Positions 16,602-25,259 of a DNA stretch of 64,000 bases are shown in pieces. The stretch comes from Bacillus pumilus (lineage in GTDB: Bacteria > Bacillota > Bacilli > Bacillales > Bacillaceae), in NCBI RefSeq assembly GCF_003431975.1, contig NZ_CP027116.1, positions 3,348,001 to 3,412,000 of the forward strand. The letters run 5' to 3'. Every line of letters starts with the position of its first letter. The stretch's first letter is position 1. Below the pieces are notes generated by a model. It searched no databases, had not been told where the DNA came from, and saw nothing but the letters and a program-made list of their open reading frames with translations. The translations under genes were made by a program, and so were the position numbers.

Positions 16602-17170
16602 TTAAAACACTTTATCTATAGGCACGACTTTCGGTTTGCTTTCTTCTTCCTTGATTTCACTTTCCATTTTTGGCAAGTGTTCAAGAAGCTCAATATAAAA
16701 AGGGTAATCCATCTCATCAATTTGAGGGACGGACCACCCTTGACGCATTAGCTGCAAATATTGCGTTTTAATATTCTCGTACGCTTTTTCAAGCGTGATC
16801 AGTTTTGTTCCATTTGCTCTTTCATCAGCTTTTCCACTAGCTTTCCCAGGTCGTTTTCCGACTCTCTCGCCTCAATTTCTTCCCTGGATGGATAGCCTAA
16901 AAGCCCAACCCCGATAATATCGTATAAAACATCACGGAACCCAATGGCGTTTAAGCCTTCATCAAGCTGCTTTTTCGTGAACTTCTTTCCGAACACTTCC
17001 CAAATTAGATTAAGTTGCCGGGCTTCAATGTCTCCCGGGTCAATATCTTCTTTTTTGGCATCCAGTTCGATTTCAAGGGCCTTTCGTTTATATTTTAAAG
17101 ACACAAATTCTTGATAAAATGTTTGATCATTTTGATCAATACGCAGCGTGATTTCTAACGGCTTCGACAT
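16602..17170 (-). CDS. Tail assembly chaperone gpGT-type fusion, made by -1 frameshift
   Basis: A -1 shift at 16841-16847 joins the first 110 codons of the gpG-like gene to a second frame that continues without a stop to 16602, giving about 189 residues. The T part reads ITLEKAYENIKTQYLQLM, then RQGWSVPQIDEMDYPFYIELLEHLPK, a typical T-domain ending just before the tape measure gene. In the lambda and HK97-like system the GT protein coats the tape measure and recruits tail tube subunits. The second frame has no start codon or ribosome site of its own, which supports frameshift expression. Confidence 0.82.
16799..17170 (-). CDS. Tail assembly chaperone gpG-like (unshifted product)
   Basis: The 123-residue zero-frame product (MSKPLEITLRIDQNDQTFYQ; KKQLDEGLNAIGFRDVLYDIIGVG) corresponds to gpG of siphophage tail chaperones. 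It starts directly after the major tail protein stop (shared base at 17170) and ends in KEQMEQN. Ratio control between this and the GT form would come from the slippery site. Confidence 0.85.
   Translation of the reverse strand: MSKPLEITLRIDQNDQTFYQEFVSLKYKRKALEIELDAKKEDIDPGDIEARQLNLIWEVFGKKFTKKQLDEGLNAIGFRDVLYDIIGVGLLGYPSREEIEARESENDLGKLVEKLMKEQMEQN
16841..16847 (-). other. Programmed -1 ribosomal frameshift site GGGAAAG
   Basis: In the zero frame the codons CTG GGA AAG contain the canonical X XXY YYZ heptamer GGGAAAG, identical to the lambda G-T slippery sequence. The -1 frame is open on both sides until 16602. Confidence 0.85.
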
Positions 17171-17793
17171 TAAGCAGCACCTCCACTAGATTTAGTTGTA
17201 TCTACTTTAGAAGAAGTACCGCCGCTTGTTTCTTCCAGCTGCGTAATATCAAATACCTCATCAAAGAATTTTTCACGATATTTTTCATAACCTTTTACGC
17301 TGCTGTCTCCTGTGATTTTGAAGACTTTATCACTCCGCTGAACAAAAGTTCCTTCGATACTTTCTTTTTGCGCTTCCGGCTTGTCCTCTTTTGTTTTCCA
17401 ATCAGTGGATGGGATCGAGAAACGGCCTTTGACTAACCACACATGACGAACATTGCCGTCTTCTTTCGTTCCTGTGAACCCTAGTGCGATATAAGGCGGG
17501 ATAGCGTCCTGTTTCCATGCAATAACACCATCTACAATCTTTTGGCCGGTAATGTGCGCCAATACTTCCGGCGGGATTTCAGTTGTCTCAATCGTCACTT
17601 TTGTTTCACCTGTAGATGAAAGCACAATGACAGGCCCGTTATCGGCATAAACCGTCGTTGAATCTGTGCTTGTGTCTACTTTCGCTGCGCATAGTGGTGC
17701 AAAGGGTTTTACCTCTCCATATTCAAAATTCTTTCCGTTTTCGGTTAAATCAGCATAAACAAGGTTTTCTAAACCCACAATGACTGTTGTCAT
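17170..17793 (-). CDS. Major tail protein (tail tube)
   Basis: The 207-residue protein matches phi13/TP901-1-type major tail proteins: GLENLVYADLT at the start, FEYGEVKPFAPLCAAKVDT, then FTGTKEDGNVRHVWLVKGRFSIPSTDWKTKED, which is the tube-subunit core, and a disordered Gly/Ser/Thr tail. It polymerises as rings around the tape measure. Its position between the tail terminator and the chaperone fits the standard siphophage order. Confidence 0.9.
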   Translation of the reverse strand: MTTVIVGLENLVYADLTENGKNFEYGEVKPFAPLCAAKVDTSTDSTTVYADNGPVIVLSSTGETKVTIETTEIPPEVLAHITGQKIVDGVIAWKQDAIPPYIALGFTGTKEDGNVRHVWLVKGRFSIPSTDWKTKEDKPEAQKESIEGTFVQRSDKVFKITGDSSVKGYEKYREKFFDEVFDITQLEETSGGTSSKVDTTKSSGGAA

Positions 17794-18173
17794 GCTTTTT
17801 CCTCCTTTAATTTAACAATTGTTCTATATAAAAAAGCTCTTCTGAAAGCATTTCTTTCTATCTCGTTGAAAGAAGAAACCGTGATTCTTTTGCATCCCAG
17901 GGCTTTCATTTTTTGATCTACGGCTTGTTGAATAGCCGATATGCTTTCGCTCGCTTGAATCCAAATATTCACTTGTATGTCGATCTCTGAATGTGTTGCC
18001 TTGTTGTCTGAGTATTCGACATCTACATTGTCCATTTCAGCAACCAGGATATGCGGGAATTCCGCTTTAAATTCAAGTGGGAAGTCTCCTGCGAAAACTC
18101 TCCCTTCGGTCATTGATTGAATGGCCGGATCATCTAGCAAATGTTTCGTCACAATTGGCTCAAAATCAATCAT
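17790..18173 (-). CDS. Tail terminator / tail completion protein
   Basis: The 127-residue alpha/beta protein (FEPIVTKHLLDDPAIQSM; FPHILVAEMDN; IDIQVNIWIQ; RTIVKLKEE) has the size, strand pattern and position of siphophage tail terminators (gpU-like, DUF3168-type). It would cap the tail tube and join the neck. It overlaps the major tail gene by 4 bp. Confidence 0.75.
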   Translation of the reverse strand: MIDFEPIVTKHLLDDPAIQSMTEGRVFAGDFPLEFKAEFPHILVAEMDNVDVEYSDNKATHSEIDIQVNIWIQASESISAIQQAVDQKMKALGCKRITVSSFNEIERNAFRRAFLYRTIVKLKEEKA

Positions 18174-18175
18174 GA

Positions 18176-18586
18176 TTATGTTGCTCCTTTTTGCAGTTCC
18201 TTTAATACGGCTTGATTGATCGCATCTTTTTTAATTCTATAGGCCCGTGTTCCAAAGGGATTCCCCTTTACAAAACGGCCGTTCTTTGCGACATATCCTT
18301 CATGATGGAATCTTGCACGCCAGGCGGTTTCCTTACCAGGTCCCACATCATATGAAACCGCATCAGCGTAAACACGCTCTTTTTTCGGTGTTTGTCTCAC
18401 CTTGATGTCATCCCTAATATGAACATGGTCAATATCAGAAACGTTAACCTCTTTTTTCATTTGTTCTGCAAGAATTTTGGCGCCAGCTCTCAAGGCTTTT
18501 GGTTGTGCTTTTTTTAAATTCGCCCCAACTTCTTGAAGCCGTCGGATTGCCTCGTCAATTCCCTCCGCTTGTGCTGCGATCCTCAT
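18176..18586 (-). CDS. HK97 gp10-type neck protein
   Basis: The 136-residue protein matches the HK97-gp10 family: GIDEAIRRLQEVGANLKKAQPKALRAGA, HIRDDIKV and VGPGKETAWRARFHHEGYVAKNGRFVKGNPFGTRAYR. It acts in head-tail connection. The ATG at 18586 is preceded by GGGGTGGGATC, and the gene overlaps the upstream one by 32 bp; an ATG seven codons earlier is possible. Confidence 0.85.
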   Translation of the reverse strand: MRIAAQAEGIDEAIRRLQEVGANLKKAQPKALRAGAKILAEQMKKEVNVSDIDHVHIRDDIKVRQTPKKERVYADAVSYDVGPGKETAWRARFHHEGYVAKNGRFVKGNPFGTRAYRIKKDAINQAVLKELQKGAT

Positions 18587-18917
18587 GATCCCACCCCACA
18601 CATTCAATCACCATTAACTCCTTATATTGGAGATCAGGCATGATTGATTTAATTCTGTACGTTTTCCCCGCAAAAAGAACACGCATAGTTCCCGTTTTAT
18701 CCGTTGTTTCTTTGTGTCTTATGCGAAAAAAGACGGTGTTTTGTTGTCCCTGCGCTGCCGCTTGAATGATCCAGTTTCCTTTTGGCTGTAAAATTTCAGC
18801 CCAAGCCATCCGATGCGTTACCCATTCTTGGATCGGTTTCATCGTTTCGGGATTCCGACCAGGCACGCTATGTTGAATATGAATTTTATGGCGGCGCCTT
18901 CCTGGATTATGTGCCAT
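18555..18917 (-). CDS. Head closure / head-tail adaptor protein
   Basis: The 120-residue beta-rich protein (GRRRHKIHIQHSVPGRNPETMKPIQEW; RMAWAEILQPKGNWIIQAAAQG; FFRIRHKETTDKTGTMRVLFAGKTYRIKSI) is a Phage_H_T_join/SPP1 gp16-like stopper. The ATG at 18917 has GGGGTGAAG upstream, which decides it over an ATG 17 codons earlier. Confidence 0.87.
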   Translation of the reverse strand: MAHNPGRRRHKIHIQHSVPGRNPETMKPIQEWVTHRMAWAEILQPKGNWIIQAAAQGQQNTVFFRIRHKETTDKTGTMRVLFAGKTYRIKSIMPDLQYKELMVIECVGWDHEDRSTSGGN

Positions 18918-19173
18918 CTTCTTCACCCCTTGCCATATCCGCTTGAATAATAAATGGTGATAATGCATTTAATGCTTGATCAATGTTTTTTTCGACACGA
19001 TACTCAAACAGTATGCCGGCAAGAAGCACAATCAAATAGTCATCTTCGCCGCCTGTAGCGTTCCTGACGTAATTTGTCGCAGCTGTTAAATAAAAAGACA
19101 GGGAAGTATCTTCTTCCCCGTCATCAAGCCGTAAATGCTCTTTTAATTGATCATTCAGTCGGTGTTGAGCCAT
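18907..19173 (-). CDS. Head-tail connector (gp6/gp15-like adaptor)
   Basis: The 88-residue helical protein (LNDQLKEHLRLDDGEEDTSLSFYLTAATNYVRNATG) belongs to the Phage_connect_1 family that forms the adaptor ring below the portal. It overlaps the capsid gene by 23 bp and the closure protein gene by 11 bp, consistent with coupled translation. Confidence 0.88.
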   Translation of the reverse strand: MAQHRLNDQLKEHLRLDDGEEDTSLSFYLTAATNYVRNATGGEDDYLIVLLAGILFEYRVEKNIDQALNALSPFIIQADMARGEEDGT

Positions 19174-20416
19174 CCGGGTTCAACTCCATGTGGAAAATGG
19201 CAGGCTCAAGAGGTGACTGAACTAATTGACCGTCATTCAGATTCCAAATTTTAAGCCCAATATGGTTTGTATCTGAATATCTTTCAGTCAACTTTGTCAC
19301 TTCCATTGATCCGATAACATCTTGTACACGGAATTTTGAGAAGTCACCGAAGAAGAAACGTGGGATTTCAGGATTGTCACCATCGACATAATCAGAAACT
19401 TCCACAGGGAAATTAAGAACCGCTTCACCAAATTTACCTTCAATGCCTGTTTCACGCAGCAACGGGCGGCCTTCTTTGTCTTTTAATGTTTCGATTAGGG
19501 TTAAGCCCGCTCTGTTTGTCATCCATCTAGCCTGCTTTAAGATAGCTGTCGGCAATGTATTCTTTAATCTGACAAAACGATTATAAGGATCGGTTTCTGT
19601 AGTTGTGAATTTCACCGCTTTTTCAAACAATGAACCTGGGTTATCAGCACCATTGAAGAAGAAACTTGCCTCTTCCTCCACATAGGCTTTTTTAAGGTCG
19701 TCGATGATAACTTGTTCAATAGGAAGATCAGTGCGTGCAAGTAATTTTTTCGTGACAAGAACTAGCGCATCCGTTTCAGAAGGATTAAGAGTATATTCTT
19801 CAAAAGAAATATCTGTTTCAGGGATAGGCTCATTCTTTCCTCGTTCGTCCTTGTGTCGATTAGCTTTCGATTTTTTAATTAAGATTGGAAAACCTTGTGT
19901 ACCTGTTGTTCTATACACTGTACCGTGTTTTCTCAATGGGTTTTCTTCTTGTGCATACGTTAGAATTTCGGAAGCTAGGACATCAGGAACAAAAATATCA
20001 TTTCCGTTTGTTTTCAGACCCATCGCTCTTGCTTCGGAAGCTGAAATTTGCCCCGCTACAAATTGCGCAAAACCCTTTCTTACTTCTCCTTCTTTTGCTT
20101 CTGTTCGTGATCTTGAAGAAAGAGAAGACAGAATAGAATCAGCAAGGGCATTACGTTTTTCCTGCTCTTTGTCTTTAGGTGTTGCGCTGCGGCCTTCTTC
20201 ACCCGTCCCGGCGTTACCGTCAGAATCGTCACCTTTTTCATCCTTCTCAAGCTCTTCTTTAATTTCAGCAAGCTCCGCAGCCAGTTCATCAACCTCGGTT
20301 TGTAATTCCTCAATAGTAGTATCGGCAGCGCCTTCCCCTTCGATTGTTTCACGAATTTCCGTCATTCTATTTTCAATTTGTTTTTTTCGATTTTCTAGGA
20401 TTTTTTTGATGTTCAT
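19151..20416 (-). CDS. Major capsid protein, HK97 fold, with N-terminal scaffold domain
   Basis: The 421-residue protein has a coiled, acidic delta domain at 1-95 (KKILENRKKQIENRMTEIRE; LQTEVDELAAELAEIKEELE) that serves as internal scaffold, followed by the HK97 shell domain: EARAMGLKTNGNDIFVPDVLASEIL, the E-loop region RHKDERGKNEPIPETDISFEEYTLNPSE, the A-domain ARWMTNRAGLTLIETLKDKEGRPLL and the P-domain near FFFGDFSKFRVQ. The upstream protease should remove the delta domain near residues 95-110. Confidence 0.95.
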   Translation of the reverse strand: MNIKKILENRKKQIENRMTEIRETIEGEGAADTTIEELQTEVDELAAELAEIKEELEKDEKGDDSDGNAGTGEEGRSATPKDKEQEKRNALADSILSSLSSRSRTEAKEGEVRKGFAQFVAGQISASEARAMGLKTNGNDIFVPDVLASEILTYAQEENPLRKHGTVYRTTGTQGFPILIKKSKANRHKDERGKNEPIPETDISFEEYTLNPSETDALVLVTKKLLARTDLPIEQVIIDDLKKAYVEEEASFFFNGADNPGSLFEKAVKFTTTETDPYNRFVRLKNTLPTAILKQARWMTNRAGLTLIETLKDKEGRPLLRETGIEGKFGEAVLNFPVEVSDYVDGDNPEIPRFFFGDFSKFRVQDVIGSMEVTKLTERYSDTNHIGLKIWNLNDGQLVQSPLEPAIFHMELNPDGSTPTE

Positions 20417-21003
20417 TTTTGTAAAACCTCCATTATTTTATTTACAATTGCTTGTTTCTTTTTTGATTGTTCCCGCTCTTCTTTTGCTTTTTTTAGAATG
20501 TCGCCCGATCTTACTGCGGCTTCTGTATCTTCATAAGCAGGAAGAGACACGACACTAATTTCATAAAGTTCGACTTCTTTGATTGTTCTCACTGCTGGCT
20601 CTGCTTCGTAATCCCATTCGTCTTTTGTAACTGTAAAACCAAAGCTGCATTGATCAATATCGCCACGCTTCATGCTTGTTTTGAGGTCTTCCACCCAGGT
20701 TGTATCTGGCGGTGTCACTTCAAATTTCAGGCCCCGCTCATCTTCTTCGAGATTTAAGGTACCACTCTTCACTCGGCCTAGAACACAATCCCAATTATGA
20801 TTAAATAAGGCCCGTACGTCTGAATTTGAATCAAGCGCCTTTTTAAATGCTCCTGGTGAAATAATTTCCGTGAAGCATCCTGCAATATCTGCCGGACTAT
20901 CAAAAACAGCACCATATCCAACAATTTTGGACGGCGCTGCTTCTTCGACGGACTCTCGAACCTCTAGCCCTTTTATTGAAAATGTGCGTTTTTCTTTACC
21001 CAT
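20413..21003 (-). CDS. Prohead maturation protease, HK97 (S78) family
   Basis: The roughly 196-residue enzyme shows the S78 herpesvirus-protease-like fold: VGYGAVFDSPADIAG, EIISPGAFKKAL, the catalytic His in LFNHNWDCVLGR, and the catalytic Ser in the CSFGF motif (DIDQCSFGFTVTKDEW), then EISVVSLPAYEDT. It cleaves the capsid scaffold domain and itself. The start is one of two adjacent ATGs near 21003 behind AAAGGTGG, inside the portal gene end. Confidence 0.93.
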   Translation of the reverse strand: MGKEKRTFSIKGLEVRESVEEAAPSKIVGYGAVFDSPADIAGCFTEIISPGAFKKALDSNSDVRALFNHNWDCVLGRVKSGTLNLEEDERGLKFEVTPPDTTWVEDLKTSMKRGDIDQCSFGFTVTKDEWDYEAEPAVRTIKEVELYEISVVSLPAYEDTEAAVRSGDILKKAKEEREQSKKKQAIVNKIMEVLQK

Positions 21004-22174
21004 CATCCTCACCACCTTTCAAAGCGTTTGCCGCTTCTTCATGAAGACGATCAATCCCGACCAAATCTTTACTTACATAAAGTTTAGAGGACTCTTCTGT
21101 GTTGAGTGGGTCCCATCCAAGCATTTTGCGGGCATCGTCCGGCGTGGCGATCATCGTTCGGACTAAGTTGTATGCGATCTCTGTTTTTGTTTTAATGCCT
21201 ACAAAATCCAGTAAATCGTGACGGAATTTAATTTTCAAGCCGCTATCTTCTCCAAGTAGTAACGCCGTCAAATGCTCTTCAATGTTTTTAAAAATTGGCT
21301 TCAAGCAGCTGGTGAATAATTTCATCATAGCTTGCTCCATGTCTTTCTCTTCCAATTTATCTAGCAGCTCTTTATCAAGGCCGAAGTATTTGCCTAAATC
21401 TTTTTTGTAGATACTAAGATATTTCAGGATTTTTTCATCATCCACAGGAGACTCAAGAGCCTCTATTTCATAACCTTTACCTAATGGAATGAGCTTTGTT
21501 TTTCCTGAATCCTTAATGTCTTCGAGTTGATCAAGAATCTTTTTGACTGTTTTATTTTGATTCCCATTCGTAGGTGATAAGTGCGCCTCAAGTTTGAGCA
21601 AAAACGCCATTAATCCACCTTTTTTATATTTGTCGGTTAATGCCTTTTCAGCATTCATCACACCTTCTAGCGTTTCTCGGGCTAAATCAAGCAAGCCGAC
21701 ACCTTTCAAATGGTTCACACCAATGTTCTTTACATGTCTAATCATGTATCTTGGAATGCCTTGACCACCTAGCGAATATTTTTCATATCCGTAATTCGTC
21801 ATTTCAGCATAAACATTGTCTAAGATGTGCAGCTGCGATCCTTCTTGAAAAAGAAACACTTCACCTCTAAGAAGATATACATTAACCAGCAGCTTTTTAA
21901 ATTCATAAGAAGTTAAATAGTCATTCGGGTTGTTTAGCTGTTTCAAAACTTTTGCAGCCTGGCCCGTGTATATGTCTTTGCCTGTCTCATCTTCCACAAT
22001 GAAGTTAGCGAGCGCCACTTGATCACTTATTAATTTCAAAAGGTAATAAGTATCACTGGAACTAAGGATGTTGTCATCATTCACGTATGTCCCAAAATTA
22101 AAAAAAGAATTGTTGAATAGATCAACACTCCTTTTTGATGAAAAAAGTTGTTTAATTCTTTGAACAATTCCCAC
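20996..22174 (-). CDS. Portal protein, HK97 family
   Basis: The 392-residue protein follows the Phage_portal pattern: TYYLLKLISDQVALANFIV, LNNPNDYLTSYEFKKLLVNVYLLRGEVFLF, GQGIPRYMIRHVKNI, and LGKYFGLDKELLDKLEEKDMEQAMMKLF. It forms the dodecameric DNA gate of the head. Order terminase-portal-protease-capsid is canonical. Confidence 0.94.
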   Translation of the reverse strand: MGIVQRIKQLFSSKRSVDLFNNSFFNFGTYVNDDNILSSSDTYYLLKLISDQVALANFIVEDETGKDIYTGQAAKVLKQLNNPNDYLTSYEFKKLLVNVYLLRGEVFLFQEGSQLHILDNVYAEMTNYGYEKYSLGGQGIPRYMIRHVKNIGVNHLKGVGLLDLARETLEGVMNAEKALTDKYKKGGLMAFLLKLEAHLSPTNGNQNKTVKKILDQLEDIKDSGKTKLIPLGKGYEIEALESPVDDEKILKYLSIYKKDLGKYFGLDKELLDKLEEKDMEQAMMKLFTSCLKPIFKNIEEHLTALLLGEDSGLKIKFRHDLLDFVGIKTKTEIAYNLVRTMIATPDDARKMLGWDPLNTEESSKLYVSKDLVGIDRLHEEAANALKGGEDDG

Positions 22175-22185
22175 GTATTCACCCC

Positions 22186-23940
22186 CTAACGGTATAATTC
22201 ATCTAGCATCGATTCATATTCATCGCTGTTGTAATCTTCCATCATCATCATTGTTTCCTTATGTGCTGTAAGGAAAGCCGAAAAGCCGTCAATCTTATTC
22301 TTGCTCTGTTTCTTCGATGGCCGCTTTAAGCCCTGGTAATTCTTTTCGGCCACCACGTTCTCAATACAATAGATAAATAGTGGATTGTCTGTTTTAATTC
22401 TCTCTTCATACATCAATACTTCTGCATCATCCCACGGGCTATTTAAAACGGCTCCATATTGTTTAACTTCTACACATGTAAAACCCTCTGCCTCTAACGA
22501 CTCAATGATTTTTTCAGATAGCGCCGGATCATAGTTTACTTGAATGACATCGTACATTTGCGCACATTCAATCATGTAACGAATGACCATGTCATAATCA
22601 ATGGACCTCCCAGGACAAAACGTCAAAAAACCTTTCTCGGCCATTTGCCGATAAGGTATGTTTTCAGTCTTTTCACGCCCTTCAATGTTATGGTCAGGAA
22701 TAAAATACATTTGTTTGACCACAAGTCTTGAACGGCCTGAATCATCATGCGTTGGTATATTAATTGACACACAAGTCAAATCAGTTGTTTTTGACAAGTC
22801 AAGACCCAAGACAACCTCGGCGCCGGAATAATCCCCTATGTCACGTATGATTTCCCCGTTATCATCAAGTATCATTTTTCCGACAATATCTTTATCAAAA
22901 TAAGCACCTGTGCTTCTTACAAATATGTTTAAGTATTTAGCCAAAAATTCATCTTTACGCTCGGCGCTTTGTTGAGCGTTTTTAAATTCACTTTCCAAGA
23001 AAGAAGGCTGGACACTTATTCCCCAGTTCGGATTTACTTTCTTCCAAACCTTGCGATCATCCCATTTATCACCCTTGTCAGGCTCCGTAATGAATGTAAA
23101 ATAAGAAGTGTCTTCGTCATCCTCTTTTGTTGAATTTAACAACCCTTTTGCGTACTCATAAATTTGCAAACCTACAGACGTTGTCCCTTTTCCAGCTGTA
23201 GAAATAATGAACATTAGTGGCTGCAAGCGTGAGCCCATTCCTGATTTAAGAATGTCATACATGTCCGCATTATCCTGGGCGTGTACTTCGTCTAAGAGAA
23301 CAAAATGAGGTCCCTTTCCATCAAGACCTTTAGTATTTTTGGATAAGGGAACAAGGCAGTTCGCATATTCCACACCATCAATTGAAAAACGGTACCAAAT
23401 TGCATTTATCTTTCCTTTTTGCCCTTTATAAATTTGAGTGACCTCATCTAGGTCTGGGCTATTTATGATTGTAGATGCTATTTGCTGCGCAGCGATATTG
23501 GCTTGATCTGAATCCGTTGCAGCTGTATAACATTCGGCACCAAGTTCACCATCACCATATAATGCATAAGTGCCCGACCCACTGGCTAAAACCGTTTTCC
23601 CATTTTTCCTCGGCACTTGAACATATGCAGTTCTAACCGCTCTGACTTCACGGCCTTTTTCATCTTTCGTATAAAATCCATAGATGTTCGTATATATAAA
23701 TTTTTGCCACAATTCCAATGTTAACGGCTTCCCAGCTAGTTCACCTTTTGAATGTTTACAGAAGGTTTCAATGAAATCCATTGCTCTATTAGCAGCGTCC
23801 ACATCTAGCCAAATATCTTTTCGCTTTTTCCACCGCAAATAACGCTCAACGGCTTTGATAACCGCCTTACAATGTTCTTTTTTGTTGCTTAACACCTGTT
23901 TTGCATATATATCAGCGTAGTTTACGCCCGGTTCAATCAC
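22186..23940 (-). CDS. Terminase large subunit
   Basis: The 584-residue packaging motor has a Walker A-like motif VPRKNGKT (about 109-116), Walker B HFVLLDEVHA (about 212-221), the coupling motif IISTAG near 245, and a nuclease domain beginning near VVLGLDLSKTTDLTCV with active-site acidic residues. It is a Terminase_1/HK97-type large subunit. It starts where the small-subunit gene ends (shared base at 23940). Confidence 0.95.
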   Translation of the reverse strand: MIEPGVNYADIYAKQVLSNKKEHCKAVIKAVERYLRWKKRKDIWLDVDAANRAMDFIETFCKHSKGELAGKPLTLELWQKFIYTNIYGFYTKDEKGREVRAVRTAYVQVPRKNGKTVLASGSGTYALYGDGELGAECYTAATDSDQANIAAQQIASTIINSPDLDEVTQIYKGQKGKINAIWYRFSIDGVEYANCLVPLSKNTKGLDGKGPHFVLLDEVHAQDNADMYDILKSGMGSRLQPLMFIISTAGKGTTSVGLQIYEYAKGLLNSTKEDDEDTSYFTFITEPDKGDKWDDRKVWKKVNPNWGISVQPSFLESEFKNAQQSAERKDEFLAKYLNIFVRSTGAYFDKDIVGKMILDDNGEIIRDIGDYSGAEVVLGLDLSKTTDLTCVSINIPTHDDSGRSRLVVKQMYFIPDHNIEGREKTENIPYRQMAEKGFLTFCPGRSIDYDMVIRYMIECAQMYDVIQVNYDPALSEKIIESLEAEGFTCVEVKQYGAVLNSPWDDAEVLMYEERIKTDNPLFIYCIENVVAEKNYQGLKRPSKKQSKNKIDGFSAFLTAHKETMMMMEDYNSDEYESMLDELYR

Positions 23941-24350
23941 TATTTTTTAGCCCATTTCTGCGCAAATGCTTGTATTTTATCAGTGCTTTTTGGTGTAGAA
24001 CCATTGACCATTTTTTGCAATTTCGGTGTCAATCCTAGCAACTCTAAGAGCTTACTTATCTTACTATTCCAGTCGGCAACCTGTTGAGCTAAAGGGTGTT
24101 TCATTTCGTTTTCGTGGCCAGCTTTATTTATATACATGATTGTGGCCTGAAACCCGTCATTACGCCATTCCTCATACATCACTGTATAAACAACATAAGC
24201 ATCTAAGTAAGTTTCGATAAGAGGCGTAAGGGATGTCGAATAAGTTCCAATTGCTTTTAAAAGACCCACGATTTTCTCATGTTCATCTTTACGAATTTTG
24301 TTCAATTTTCTTGTTTGCGCTGCCCGTGCTTTTTTATCATCCATTTCCAT
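23940..24350 (-). CDS. Terminase small subunit, P27 family
   Basis: The 136-residue helical protein has the P27-type pattern YLDAYVVYTVMYEEWRNDG, GHENEMKHPLAQQVADWNSKISKLLELLGLTPK. It recognises the packaging site and loads the large subunit. It starts just downstream of the HNH nuclease gene. Confidence 0.88.
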   Translation of the reverse strand: MEMDDKKARAAQTRKLNKIRKDEHEKIVGLLKAIGTYSTSLTPLIETYLDAYVVYTVMYEEWRNDGFQATIMYINKAGHENEMKHPLAQQVADWNSKISKLLELLGLTPKLQKMVNGSTPKSTDKIQAFAQKWAKK

Positions 24351-24353
24351 TTT

Positions 24354-24797
24354 TTAGCCCTTACCCCCCCTCGAAAATTTTGTCTTTTTACATGCAAGCC
24401 TCCCCCTACCCTGTCCCCTAGCCAAAGTATTTTTCAAAGATTGAAGGGGGGCTTTGCTCATTTTGTTCTCTTCCTCTGCATGGCACTTGTTGCAAAGAAG
24501 AGTGAGGTTTGTTTCCTCAAGTTTCAATTCAGGACTTTTTGAAATTGGTTCGATATGGTGAATGTGAGCAGACTTTCCGAAGACAAATTTATGACACTTT
24601 GTACATTTGCCTTTATCTCTCTCATAAATGAACTGCCTCATAGACTGCCAGGCATCCGATCTATAAAAAGACTTGTTGACTGATTGAAAGGCATTACGTT
24701 TCTTTCCTTTCGGCTTCCTCTTCTTCCGATGCTCGTCACAATAATATCTGCCAGGCTCTAAGAGATTTCGACATCCGTCATGAATGCAATATCTCAC
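24354..24797 (-). CDS. HNH endonuclease of the packaging module
   Basis: The 147-residue protein combines an N-terminal zinc-knuckle-like CIHDGC...CDEH with an HNH domain: YERDKGKCTKCHKFVFGKSAHIHHIEPISKSPELKLEETNLTLLCNKCHAEEE, showing the metal-binding HIHH, the Asn and the CNKCH Cys/His. HNH proteins next to terminase genes are required for cleavage at cos in HK97-type phages, so this suggests a cos-packaging phage. The tail is basic and Gly-rich. Confidence 0.92.
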   Translation of the reverse strand: MRYCIHDGCRNLLEPGRYYCDEHRKKRKPKGKKRNAFQSVNKSFYRSDAWQSMRQFIYERDKGKCTKCHKFVFGKSAHIHHIEPISKSPELKLEETNLTLLCNKCHAEEENKMSKAPLQSLKNTLARGQGRGRLACKKTKFSRGGKG

Positions 24798-25072
24798 CCT
24801 TCATCAGCTGCGCTTAACAATTCAATGATCGTTGGTTTGTTCATAGCTGGCTTTACTTCAATGCCTCGATCCCCAGCAAGCTTCATAAGTTCCTCTTTCG
24901 TAAGATCATCAAGCGCCGGATCGTCTTCATGTTGCTGTTCTGTTTCTTCAATCACAGGTGCTTCATCTTCTTGTATTGACCCATTCATTTGATGTCTCGG
25001 GACAAACACAACCTTCTGATCCTTTTCATCCCACATGATCTGACCTTCTGACGTTTCTTTAATTGGTTTCAT
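24794..25072 (-). CDS. Phage protein with C-terminal SAP/HeH-like motif
   Basis: About 92 residues. An acidic low-complexity middle (IQEDEAPVIEETEQQHEDDPALD) leads to LTKEELMKLAGDRGIEVKPAMNKPTIIELL, a helix-extended-helix motif seen in small DNA- or nucleoprotein-binding phage proteins (SAP/HeH-like). The start at 25072 (MKPIKETS) is chosen over 25114 because the upstream gene ends at 25059. It overlaps the HNH gene by 4 bp. Confidence 0.7.
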   Translation of the reverse strand: MKPIKETSEGQIMWDEKDQKVVFVPRHQMNGSIQEDEAPVIEETEQQHEDDPALDDLTKEELMKLAGDRGIEVKPAMNKPTIIELLSAADEG

Positions 25073-25259
25073 TGTTCTCGCCTCCCTTATAAATGCTTCT
25101 TCCTTTCTCTCCAATGGATTTCAATCCATAATGCGCCCTAACTTCATTCAGTGTTAGGATCCCTAAACGAAGGTTTCTTTGAAAGTCTCGTTCTTTATTT
25201 TTCGCATCATCATCAGATGACTTTCCAAGACTCAAACCTGTTGGTTTTTCAAATGACAT
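25059..25259 (-). CDS. Small late-operon protein of unknown function
   Basis: 66 residues, with a charged start (GLSLGKSSDDDAKNKERDFQRN) and the segment RLGILTLNEVRAHYGLKSI, which looks like the hinge seen near the C-terminus of portal-type proteins, although here it is a free-standing peptide. Ribosome site AAAGGAG is nine bases upstream of the ATG. Lies at the head of the packaging operon; function unknown. Confidence 0.6.
   Translation of the reverse strand: MSFEKPTGLSLGKSSDDDAKNKERDFQRNLRLGILTLNEVRAHYGLKSIGEKGRSIYKGGENNETN

Noticed and set aside
20080..20558. Long opposite-strand frames across capsid and protease genes
   Set aside because: They are mirror frames of strongly supported head genes and lack ribosome sites.
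24350..24430. cos site near the G-rich stretch beside the HNH gene
   Set aside because: cos packaging is likely from the HNH/terminase set, but no recognisable end sequence could be fixed; the exact site needs mapping of DNA ends.
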